This document shows, piece after piece, positions 32,357-43,452 of a stretch of 64,000 nucleotides of DNA; within the stretch, counting starts at the first letter, position 1, and every line of letters begins with the position of its first letter. Under the pieces are notes generated by a model, which saw nothing but the letters and a program-made list of their open reading frames with translations, had not been told where the DNA came from and made no database searches. The DNA comes from Prorocentrum cordatum. Its lineage: Eukaryota; Sar; Dinophyceae; Prorocentrales; Prorocentraceae. A program made the position numbers and the translations under genes. Location of the stretch: the NCBI GenBank assembly GCA_963575745.1, contig CAUYUJ010017982.1:263913-327912 (forward strand), given 5' to 3'.

Positions 32357-35300
32357 TTGGACGTTTTCCATGCAGCGCATGCACACCAGGTGACCCACGA
32401 AGGGGTGGGTCACCAGAACACTGGTTGAGAGAAACAAATTGCTTCACCTGCATCCTGGGCCTCGTCATGAGGCGACGCACTGCCACTCAATATGTTTGCC
32501 ATGCGGCGCAAGCACACCAGGTGACCCACGAAAGGGGTGGGTCACCAGAGAACTGGTTGGGAAAAAACAATGGTTTCACTTGCATTCTGGGCCTCAACAT
32601 GAGGCGAAACATTGCCACTCAATACGTTTGCCGTACGGCGCAAGCCCACCGGGTGATCCACGAAGGGGTGGGTCGCCAGAAAACTGGTTGAGAAAAACAA
32701 ATGGTTTCACCTGCATTCTGGGCCTCAACATGAGGCGACGCACTGCCATTCAATGCGTTTTCGATACGGCGCAAGCACACCAGGTGACCCAGGAAGGAGT
32801 GGGTCACCAGGAAACTGGTTGAGAAAAACAATTCGTTTCACTTGCATTCTGGGCCCCAACATGAGGCGAGGCATTACCACTCAAGATGTTTGCCATACGG
32901 CGCAAGCACACCAGGTGACCCACGACGGGGTGGGTCACCAGAAAACTGGTTGAGAAAAGCAAATGGTTTCACTTGCGTTCTGGGCCTCAACATGAGGCGA
33001 CGCACTGCCACTCAATACGTTTCCCATGCGGCGCAAGCACACCAGGTGACCCACGAAAGGGGTGGGTCACCAGAAAAACTGGTTGACAAAAACCCATTGT
33101 TTCACTTGCGTCCTGGGCATTGCCACTGACTGCGTTTTCCATGCGGCGCAAGCACACCAGATGACCCACGAAGGGGTGGGTCACCAGACAACTGGTTGAG
33201 AAAAACCAATTGTTTCACTTGCATTCTGGGCCTCAACATGAGGCGATGCACTGCCACTCAATACGTTTTCCATACGGCGCAAGCACACCAGGTGACCCAC
33301 CAAGGGGTGGGCCACCAGACAACTAGCTGAGAAAAACAATTTGTTTCACTTGCATTCTGGGCCTCAACATGAGGCGATGCATTGCCACTCAATACGTTTT
33401 CCATACGGCGCAAGCACACCAGGGGACCCACGAAGGGGTGGGTCACCAGAAAACTTGTTGGGCAAAACATATTGTTTCACCTGCATCCTGGGCCTCGTCA
33501 TGAGGCGACGCACTGCCACTCTGTATGTTTGCCATACGGCGCAAGCACGCCAGGTGACCCACGAAGGGGTGGGTCACAAGACAGCTGGTTGAGAACAACC
33601 AAGTGTTTCACTTGCATTCTGGGCCTCAACATGAGGCGAGGCATTGCCACTCAATACGTTTGCCATACGGCGCAAGCCCACCGGGTGACCCACGGAGGGG
33701 TGGGTCACAAGAAAATTGGTCGAGAAAAACCAACTGTTTCACTTGCATTCTGGGCCTCAACATGAGGCGACGCACTGCCACTCAATGCGTTTTCGCTACG
33801 GCGCGAGCACACCAGGTGACCCACGGAGGGGTGGGTCACCAGACAAGTGCTTGAGAAAAACAATTTGTTTCACTTGCATTCTGGGCCTCAACATGAGGCG
33901 AGGCACTACCACTCAATACTTTTCCAGGCGGCGCAAGCGCACCAGGTGACCCACGAAGGGGTGGGTGACCAGAAAACTGGTTGAGAAAAACAAATGGTTT
34001 CACTTGCGTTCTGGGCCTCAACATGAGGCGACGCACTGCCACTCAATACGTTTCCCATACGGCGTAAGCACACCGGGTGACCCACGAAGGGGTGGGTCAC
34101 CAGAGAACTGGTTGAGAAAAAAACCCACTTGCATTCTGGGCCTCAACATGAGGCGACGCATTGCCACTCAATGCGTTTTCCATGCAGCGCAAACACACCA
34201 GGTGACCCACGAAGAGGTGGGTCACCAGAGAACTGGTTGAGAAAAACAAAATGTTCCAATTGCATTCTGGGCCTCAACATGAGGCGACGCATTGCCACTC
34301 AACACGTTTTCCATACGGCGCAAGCATACCGGGTGACCCACGAAGGGGTGGGTCACCAGACAACTGGTTGAGGATAACCAATTGCTTCACTTGCATTCTG
34401 GGCCTCAACATGAGGCGATGCATTGCCACTCAATACGTTTTCCATACGGCGCAAGCACACCAGGGGGCCCACGAAGAGGTGGGTCACCAGAAAACTGGTT
34501 GAGAAAAACAAATTGTTTCACCTGCATCTTGGGCCTCGTCATGAGGCGATGCACTGCCACTCAAGATGTTTGCCATACGGCGCAAGCACACCAGGTGACC
34601 CACGACGGGGTGGGTCACCAGAAAACTGGTTGAGAAAAACCAATTGGTTCATTTGCATTCCGGGCCTCAACATGAGACGAAACACTGCCAGTCAATACGT
34701 ATTCCATGCGGCGCAAGCACACCAGGTGACCCACGAAGGGGTGGGTCACCAGAAAACTAGTTGAGAAAAACAAATTGTTTCTCTTGCATTCTGGGCCTCA
34801 ACATGAGGCGAGGCAGTGCCACTCAATGCGTTTTCGATACGGCGCAAGCGCAGCAGGTGACCCACGACGGGGTGGGTCACCAGAAAACTGGTTGAGAAAA
34901 ACCAATTGTTTCACTTGCATTCTGGGCCTCAACATGAGGCGAGGCATTGCCACCTAATACGTTTTCCATGCGGCGCAAGCACACCAAGTGACCCACGAAG
35001 GGGTGGGTCACCAGAAAACTGGTTGAGACAAACCAATTGTTTCACTTGCATTCTGAGCCTCAACATGAGACGAAGCACTGCCACTCAATACGTTTTCCAT
35101 GCGGCGCAAGCACACCAGGTGACCCACGAAGGGGTGGGTCACCAGAAAACTGGTTGAGAAAAACCAACTGTTTCACTTGCATTCTGGGCCTCAACATGAG
35201 GCGACGCACTGCCACTCAATACGTTTGCCATACGGCGCAAGCACACCAGGTGACCCACGAAGGGGTGGGTCACCAGCAACTGGTTGAGAAAAACCAACTG

Positions 35301-36808
35301 TTTCACTTGCATTCTGGGCATGAATATGAGGCGACGCGCTGCCACCTAATACGTTTCCCATACGTTCCATACGGCGCAAGCACACCAGGTGACCCACGAA
35401 GGGGTGGGTCACCAGAAAACTGGTTGAGAAAAACAAATTGTTTCACTTGCATCCTGAACCGTAGCATGAGGCGACGCATTGCCACTCAATGCGTTTTCCA
35501 TGCAGCGCAAACACACAAGGTGACCCACGAAGAGGTGGGTCACCAGCAACTGGTTGAGAAAAACCAACTGTTTCACTTGCATTCTGGGATATTCTGGGCA
35601 TCGTCATGAGGCGATGCGCTGCCACTCAATACGTTTGCCATACGGCGCAAGCGCACCAGGTGACCCACGAAGGGGTGGGTCACCAGAAAACTGGTTGAGA
35701 AAAACAAATTGTTTCACCTGCATCCTGGGCGTCGTCATGTGGCGATGCACTGCCACTCAATACGTTTTCCATGCGGCGCATGCACACCAGGTGACCCACG
35801 AAGGGGTGGGTCACCAGAAAACTGGTTGAGAAAAACAAATTGTTTCACTTGCATTTTGGGCCTCGTCATGAGGCGATGCGCTGCCATTCAATACGTCAGG
35901 TGACCCACGAAGGGGTGGGTCACCAGAAAACAGGTTGAGAAAAACCAATCGTCTTTCTTGCATTCTGGGCCTCAACATGAGGCGATGCATTGCCACTCAG
36001 TGCGTTTTCAATACGGCGAAACACACACCTGGTGACCCACGAAGGGGTGGGTCACCAGAAAACTGGTTAAGAAAAACCAATCGTTTCACTTGCATTCTGG
36101 GCCTCAACATGAGGCGACGCACTGCCACTCAATATTTTTGCCATACGGCGCAAGCGCACCAGGTGAACCACGAAGGGGCGGGTCACCAGAAAACTGGTTT
36201 GGAAAAGCAAATTGTTTCACTTGTATTCTGGGCCTCAACATGAGGCGATGCATTGCCACTCAATGCGTTTTCCATGCGGCGCAAGCACACCAGGTGACCC
36301 ACGAAGGGGTGGGTCACCAGAAACCTTGTTGAGAAAAACAAATTGTTTCACCTGCATCGTGGGCCTCGTCATGTGGCGATGCACTGCCACTCCATATATT
36401 TGCCATGCGTCGCAAGCACACCAGGTGACCCACGAAGGGGTGGGTCACCAGAAAATTGGTTGAGAAAAAACAAATTGTTTCACTTGCTCTCTGGGCCTCA
36501 ACATGAGGCGATGCATTGCCACTCAATACGTTTGCCATGCGGCGCAAGCACACCTGGTGACCCACGAAGGGGTGGGTCATCAGAAAACTGGTTGAAAGAA
36601 ACCCATTGTTTCACTTGCATTCTGGGCCTCAACATGAGGCGACGCACTGCCACTCAATGCGTTTTCGATACGGCGCAAGCACACCAGGTGACCCACGAAG
36701 GGGGGGGGTCACCAGAAAACTGGTTGAGAAAAACAACTGTTTCACTTGCATTCTGGGACTCAACATGAGGCGATACATTGCCACTCAATACGTTTTCCAT
36801 ACGGCGCC
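32357..36808. repeat. 131-bp satellite, about 34 units, each with a hairpin
   Basis: A head-to-tail array of a 131-bp unit. Each unit carries ggtgacccac-gaaggg-gtgggtcacc, a perfect 10-bp stem with 6-nt loop in most copies, and a smaller palindrome in gggcctcaacatgaggcg. Variation between units is a few percent plus occasional small indels (for example at 35875-35900). The array begins and ends at the same point of the unit (cgttttccat), so it holds close to a whole number of units: 4452/131 is about 34. Overlapping ORFs (MFHLHSGPQHEA-type peptides, every 131 bp) are artefacts of the period. Confidence 0.97.
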
Positions 36809-37235
36809 CTCCGAAGAGTCCAGGATGACTGCCACCGAAACATGCACGGACATGCGGCGCCGAACGGTGCCGGGCCATGTCCGAGACATGGCCCGGCACC
36901 CTCCGAGGAGTCCAAGGTGGCAGTCATCTGGATTCCAGATACCAGATGGTGTCCAAAATGCGGCGCCGAGACATGCCCCTGGCGCCCTCCGAGGAATCCA
37001 AGATGACTGCCACCTGGCCCAAACAGGCCACCAGGGCCGCCAAGATTGCCCAAGACCGATTCAAGACGGCCCAAGACGCAAGACGACCTAAGATGGCCTC
37101 GAGACGGCCCAAGCGGCTTCCCAAAACGGCCCGACACGGCTCCAAGAGGGCGTCCAGGGAGGAATCCTCCAGGACGGGGCTCCAGAGACCAGCAGAATCC
37201 ATCAGAATCCGTCAGGGCCCCTAAGATTCCTGGGG
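36797..37235. repeat. ccctccgaggaatcc repeats and gcccaagac-rich tract
   Basis: Units of about 90-95 bp containing cggcgccctccgaggaatcc and gatgactgccacc occur near 36802, 36893 and 36977, and one lies on the other side of the satellite at about 32322. 37010-37165 is a degenerate gcccaagacggc tract like that at 63.5-63.75 kb. 37240-37490 is unique, partly AT-rich, without a recognised gene. Confidence 0.8.
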
Positions 37236-37489
37236 GGTCCTGGGCAAATCCAGGGGGTATGCTTCCAATTTGGGGGCGCTGCCGCAATTTGAAATTATTA
37301 TTATTCTGGGCGCCTGCGGCGGAGTTTGGAGGGATGGAGCGTCGGATTTTAATTTGAAAAAGATTCCCAATAATATTTGCGAAACAAATTCGCAAGGACC
37401 CCGGTACATGTACGCGAGCGCCCCGTCATAGAACACTCTGGTACTAGCGCGGGCGCCAGCAGACGAGCGCAAGCCAGCGCCAGCGCGGT

Positions 37490-40400
37490 CAGGGTGGATG
37501 CAGGCGGCGGTGCTTCTCAGCCTGCGAGGGAAGACCGGCACGCGTCTGCTGCCGCGCCTGCTGCGGCCGCGCCTGCTCGGCGCCTGCAAGGGAAGACCCC
37601 CGCGCGCTCGTGGCCGGGAAGACAGTCTGGTGCCAGCGCCGGCGCCGGCAGACAGGCGCAAGCCAGCGCCGGCGCGATCGGAGTGGAAGCAGGCGGCGAT
37701 GCTTCTCAGACTGCTGCGGGAAGCAGCGGTGCTTCTCAGCCTGCTGCGGCAGGAAAGGAAGGGCAGGAGCTCTCGCCAAGCAGACGGCGCAGCAGCAGGC
37801 AGACCTCAAGCAGAGACAGAAGACCGAGGAGCTCATGCAGCAGATGCGGGACTTCGGCTGCTTCCCAAAGGAGAGCGCCGGGCGTAGCCTGGCAGAGCGG
37901 CAGCTGGCCAACAAAATCCGCAGAGCGCGGAAGGCGAAGCAGTTCTCGCCAGAGGAGGAGGTCGAGCTCCAGGCCTTGCAGCAGGCGCAGACGAAGACCC
38001 AAGTGCAGGAGCTCACGCAGCAGGCGCGGGACTTCGGCTGCTTCCCGAAGGAGTGGCCGGGGCGCGGCCTGGCAGAGCGGCAGCTGGCCGAGAAAGTCCG
38101 GAGAGCACGGAAGGCGAAGCAGTTCCCGCCAGAGGAGGAGGTCGAACTCCAGGCCTTGCAGCAGGCGGAAACGAAGACCCAGGAGCAGGAGCTCATGCAG
38201 AAGGTGCGGGACTTGGGCCGCTTGCCGAAGGAGTGGGCCGGGCGTGGCCTGGCAGAGCGGCAGCTGGCCCTGAAAGTCCGGAGAGCACGGAAGGCGAAGC
38301 AGTTCTCGCAAGAGCACGAGGCCGAGCTCCAGGCCCTGCAGCAGGCGGAGAGCGAGGCCACCGCAGCGGCTCGCATTACGGAGGCGGAGGACCTTCCAAA
38401 CCCCATGGGAACGTTTGCAGACGAGGCGGAGAACAGGATCGACCAGGACCTGCTGATGCTCGAGAGCGGCATCCGGACCAAGGTACTCCTGCGGCGCCTC
38501 GCCGCATACAAGGAGCTAGTGTCCAGCCTCTCTGCGCAGCACGACAACTTCGCGCAACAGTACGCGGAGCGGGTGCGCAGGGCGTCGGCCGCTCCCGCAG
38601 GGAAGAGCCGCTACGTTCCCGGCAGCGAGGTGGAGGGGGAACAGTTGCGCGTCTTCTCGGACCGGCCCGTCATGACGGGCCCCCTCGTATGCCAGCTCTG
38701 CCAATGCGATTTTGCTGCGGAGGAGGACTTTGCGCGGCACAAGCAGCAGGGCCACAAAGGCAAGGCGGAGTACCGGAAGCGGGTCCTGTTCCTGATGGCG
38801 GAGGCCGGCTGCAGGCCGATAACCGCCCAGGAGAAGAGGCTCATGGTGCAGAATTTTGCTCACTTCCAGCAGTTCTGTCACCCGGGCAGCAGGGGCAAAC
38901 GTTTCTCGGGCTGCGAAGCGGTGCCCCGATGCGAGGCAGCCTGCGTAGTCTGCGCGCAGAAAGATTACCTCGAGCATCGCCACAAACTGAGCCTCTTTGG
39001 CGCCGTTCCAGAGGGGCATGTCTCCGAGCACTGCGCGAACCTTCCTAGCGACCAGGACGACGTGGCCGAAGGCGAGGCAAATGCCCAACCCACGCAAACA
39101 CTGGTGAAGCACCGCGGGGTTTACTACTTGCAGTCCCCGGAACTGGTGCAGAAGCTCCTGAACGTGGACAGGTACAGGCAGCGGTGGCCTTTGATCCCGC
39201 ACGAACAGCTGCACGCGCCCAGCGTTCAGCATCCGGAGCACCCAGACTGGCGGTGGCTGCTGCGCTCCCGTCGAGTCCCTGTGGAAGCACCACCAGAAGA
39301 AACGGCGAGCACCTGCGGTGCTTCTCAGCCTGCAGACGCCAAGCCTGGCGGAGCTTCTCAGCCTGCAGACGACAGGCCTCGCTGTGCAGGGGTAGGAGAT
39401 GCCAGTGCGGTGGCGTGGGTCTGTTGGGAGTGCCTGGCTGACCTGTGCGCCAAGAAGCCGAAAATGCCGCTAAGCGCCCTGGCCAACGACAACTGGATCG
39501 GCCGGAAGCCAGTGCACGTGCGCGGCGCTTCGAAGGCTACTATAAATGCTCGCGCCCCTTGGCCGATGCTGTTGGAAGCAAGTCCGTCTCGGCAAGGGCG
39601 CTCCGGATATCCAGCAGAAAGGCATCACGGGCAACGCCGTCCTCTTCGCCCAGCCCACGGCAGAAATCCCGTCCATGGAACTGCCCCCCGCGCAAGACGC
39701 GCTTGTGGAGTCTCTCAACGTCGTCTTCTCGGGCGCCGCGCACAATCTCAGCAAGGCGCAGTGGGCAACAGTCAACCGCGCTGAGTACATGCAGATCGTG
39801 AGGGAGCGCAAGCAGCAGCGCGCAACCTTTTCCGGCGTGCCAGTCCGTGAGGAACTCGCCCCGACACTCCTGCCGGAGGACGGCGTCCCAGAGCGCATCC
39901 GGGCCTGCCTGCAACCTGTGGATGGTGCCGACAAAGCCCCGGTACGTTTGCTGGGCCCAGCATCCAGGGCGCCCGAGGTGGGCAGAGACGACGAGGCGGG
40001 AGAGGAGTCTGACGAGGAGGAAGAGGCAGACACAGACGGAGAGCCAGGGGAACAGCCTGACATGGCCTACCTGCATGAGAATGTGGCAGAGACTACTACA
40101 GTTGCAGTGGATCCAGTGCATCACGTCGGCAGACTGGAGGCGCTGCAGGAGCAGGCTGCACGCATCGCAAAGAACGAGACGATACCGATTGTGGCAGACA
40201 GCAGCGGTGCTCTTCAGCCTGTTGCCGACGAAGGCGGCAGGCATACGATGCACAGCATGGTTCTCGATGTGCAGAGTGCCGCTCGTTCGTTCGACGAGCG
40301 AGCGCAGGTGGTGCTGGAGACAGCGCAAGCAGGGGCAGACACGTGCAGGGTGGTGGGACCGCACTCCTTATCGGTGCCTACGCAGAGACCCTTGAGTTCT

Positions 40401-40530
40401 TTCGACAGCAGGTCCTGGCCGGCGTGCTACACAGAGTTCTGGTTCGGGGACGGCGCGCCGAACCTCCAGCGGGTGAGGCCCATGTTGTTCGAACAGGTCT
40501 TCCCCAGGACTACTACCAACACTACCACTA
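37490..40530 (+). pseudogene. Helitron-like Rep-helicase, N-terminal part (copy 1)
   Basis: The N-terminus has GASQPA-type repeats (exact M1 at 37509 and 37728), then three 60-residue repeats (37829, 38009, 38189; core MRDFGCFPKESAGRSLAERQ, then IRRARKAKQFSPEEEVELQA) resembling helicase-associated repeats. A C2H2-type finger follows at about 38690 (CQLCQCDFAAEEDFARHKQQ), then a Cys-rich stretch and CWECLADLCAKKPKMPLSAL-ANDNWIGR at 39421-39504, a block I associate with DUF6570-like N-termini of PIF1-type helicase proteins. A frameshift at about 39530 moves the sequence to SLGRCC-like GRCCWKQVRLG, QPTAEIPSMELPPAQDALVE and WATVNRAEYMQIVRERKQQ. It ends in an acidic linker before an M2 insertion. 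Another frame change near 37770 makes the start uncertain. Confidence 0.65.
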
Positions 40531-40735
40531 TTGATTGCAGTATCTCGTATTAACATAATTCCAGTGTTGATAGCAGTTTTTCGTTTTTACACAACTCCCA
40601 CTATTGATAGCAGTGTTTCGTCTTGAGGCACTTCCATCATTGATAGCAATGTCTCGTTTTTACACGACTCCCATTTGATAGCAGTGTCTCGTTTTGACAC
40701 ACTTCCGATATTGATAGCAGAGTCTTGTTTTTTGT
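40531..40735 (+). repeat. M2 array inserted within the Rep-helicase coding region
   Basis: Five to six M2 units (ttgatagcagtgtctcgttt, separated by acacaactcccac-like linkers) separate the two Rep frames. The upstream frame ends inside it (TAA at about 40551) and the downstream frame emerges from it. It may be an insertion or part of an intron. Confidence 0.85.
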
Positions 40736-43452
40736 ACCACTGGACCTGCGAGGTCGCACGACGCCTCATCAACCTGGAGGAGCTCGAGTACTCCCTCGCG
40801 ACCGACGAGGAGCCCTACGAAGCTGCCTGCCAGAGCCGCTTCAGCTCGCCGGAGATCATCGCGGTTCTCGGCGACGTGATCCGCTGGCTGCGGCTCTTGA
40901 GGGGCACCCGGGCGGCGATTGGCAGGAAAGGCTTCGGCGCCGACCTCCAGATCCTTGCAGAGGCGTCGGCGGAAGATTTCATGCAGGCGCTGAACATCGC
41001 CAGGCCGGGCGACTGCATCGGCTCCGCCATTTCGCGCCCCTGTATGCCTGCACAGGTCAAGACTGCCCTCAGGACGTTGCTACTCAGCACTTCCGATGCG
41101 CCTGGCACCGAGGGGCGGAAAACCGCACTCCGCTTCAACGGGCGCGGCAACAACCGCAAGTTCGGCGCGGCCAGCTTCTTCGTCACGCCGAACTTCGCAG
41201 ACACGTGCAGCCCGTTGGTCCTCCAGCTTCACGAAGAGCCCGGAAAGCGGAGCCACTTGGACCTCCACGGCGGCGCGGTTGCCAGGGCTTACGGTGCTTC
41301 TCAGCCTGTCGGCCGCGACCTGCAGAGTCCTGCGCCGACCATGCCTTGTCTAGAGCGGATGCGCCAGATAGTGGCAGCAGACCCGCGGGCGCAGGCCAAG
41401 TTCTTCCTGCTGATGACCGAGCTCCACTACCGCTACATCATCGGCTTGGAGCGCCTGCATGTTGGCCGCACACCGCTAGCTCAACTGGCGCTCTCAACGG
41501 AGGACGAGGTGGCAGCGTCTCTGCAGCCGTGCGTGGCACCAGGCACCACTGACGTGCAGGCGCCCTTCGAGGCACAGGGCCGGGGCTTCGCACATGGCCA
41601 CGGCAAAGGCCACAGCGTCATCGGGCCTACGATGGCGTGGCTGCGGTCAGCTGTGGTCCGAGGGCTGCGCACCGCCGCTCATGGCCTGCGAACTGCGCTT
41701 CTTTCCACTGCGGTGACCGTGCAGTGCGAAGCTGCCAACGAGCCCGCACGGCAGCTGAGCCTTCCCGACGTCGCGCCAGAGCCTTTCACGGCCAGGCAGC
41801 AGCGCCAGAGCCGCATGGACGGAGGCGAAGAGGAGGACGGCACCCTGCGCGAGGAGGTAGCGCTCGGCCCGCCAGTGGAGCAGCCGTGCCTTGTGGAGGA
41901 GCGCGCTCGGGCGGCCGCAGAGAACCGGATGCCTGCAGTCAGCGCTGCAGCGTGCCGGGGCCTTCCGCTCGCAGGGGCCTTCCAGTCCACGTTTCCAAGC
42001 TACCGCCAGCGAACCAGTTTCGGGCAGCTTGGTTGCGCTCCTCAGCCTGCTACGCCAGCCAGCCATGCTGGCCCCTTCCAGATGAACGAGGATGGAGCGA
42101 TTGTGGGAGTCCTCAAGCCCGATGGCTCGCCAGCTTCGGTCGAGGAGATTCACGCAGATGCGGAGGCGTGGGCCGCAGCGTTTACCCATGACTTCTTTTG
42201 CAACATCTGCTTCAACCACGAGCACGACTGCACCGAGACGTGCGTCAAGTACGTCAAAAAGAAGCTCGAGGCCAAACAGAGTTTGCGCTCGAACAAGACC
42301 CCGTCGCGCCGCTTCTGGTTCTTCCGCATCCAGCAGCTATGTCTGGCAGGCCGCACCAAGCGAGTGCGTCGGCGCGGCGAGCCTTTGGTCCGGACTCCGT
42401 TCATCGACTTCTCAGATGGCCGCAACCAGCGGTGCCGCTGCCAGGTAAAACGCGACCAGCCGTTCAGGAGCTCCAGCAACGACGTCTCTCAGGTCACCAG
42501 CCGTTGCAACGTGGATTTCCAGTTCTTGATGTGTGCGCCAGACGAGACCGCCGATGCAGCAGAAGTGCCTCAGGCTGGTGGTGCTGCTCAGCCTGCCCAG
42601 GAAGAGCCGCCTGCGCCCGCCCCTGCTCAGCCGGCCAAACGCAGGAGGCTCACCAAGAAGACGGCCACGAAGAAGAACCCAGGCTCGGCAAACGCAGTGC
42701 GCAGCGGCGGCAAAAAGTGGCTCTACGGCTGTGGCTCCTTGCAGCCACAAGATGCGGCGGTCGTGGAGAGCTTCCAAGCGGCTTTCCAGAAGGCTTTCTC
42801 CATGGACTTCTACATCACCAAGTACCAAGGCAAGATGATGGAATCCATGACGCCGCTCTTCCAGTCAATGCTCGGCGGCATGCAGCGTCTGGAACAGCAG
42901 GAGAAGGAGGAGCAGGAGGAGGAGGCCCGCAAGGTGCTCAGTGAGGGCGGCGCTGATGGCGAGGACCAGACGCTGGCCAAGCGGCGCCGGACGACCGAGG
43001 ACCTCGCTCGCCGCGCTCGGCGAGTCTGTATCCGGCTGGCCTCGATGGCGAACCGGTGCTTCTGGCTCTCCACGACGGAGGTGGCGCTGCACATCCTCAC
43101 AGGCGGCGACTGCCTCCAGTCGCACCACAATGTGCGCCTCTTCACGAGACAGCTGCAGCGGGCCTGCCAGCAGTGCAAGCGCTTGCTGAACCACGAAGGT
43201 GCGGGCGAGATGCAGCAGAATGAACAGGTGCCAATACAGGCAGTCCGCGTCCAGATCCCAGTCGCCGAGGACGAGGAAGAGCATTCCGCAGATGGGGCCA
43301 GCGGTGCTCCTCAGCCTCCTGGAGAGACCCCTGCTGGTGATGAGCAGGCTGACGGCGCGGAGTGCGAGGATATGGAGGCGTGCACCACCAGCACGAACAC
43401 GGCCGACGACTACGCCCACAGGGGCCCTCGCCTGCAGACCATGCCGTACTAG
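40736..43452 (+). pseudogene. Helitron-like Rep domain (copy 1)
   Basis: About 900 codons in one frame. Order: CEVARRLINLEELEYSLATD, then RKFGAASFFVTPNFADTCSP, a block typical of Helitron-like N-terminal domains. The candidate HUH box is FEAQGRGFAHGHGKGHS (41566-41616), with an H-x-H pair. A Cys/His cluster follows (CNICFNHEHDCTETCVKYVK, about 42200), then QVTSRCNVDFQFLMCAP. The candidate catalytic tyrosine pair is YITKY (42811-42825), Y-x3-Y as in Helitron Rep proteins. M1-type copies are read as GASQPV (41293), GCAPQPAT, GAAQPAQ and GAPQPPG. Rep would nick and join single strands in rolling-circle transposition. The frame ends at TAG 43450 where copy 2 has TAC. Confidence 0.65.

Noticed and set aside
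32357-36808. CRISPR array, because of regular repeats with a palindrome
   Set aside because: The whole 131-bp unit is repeated with no unique spacers, no cas genes are present, and the context is eukaryotic.
32317-37091. Dozens of 60-190 codon ORFs with MFHLHSGPQHEA-type peptides
   Set aside because: They recur every 131 bp with the satellite in shifting frames.
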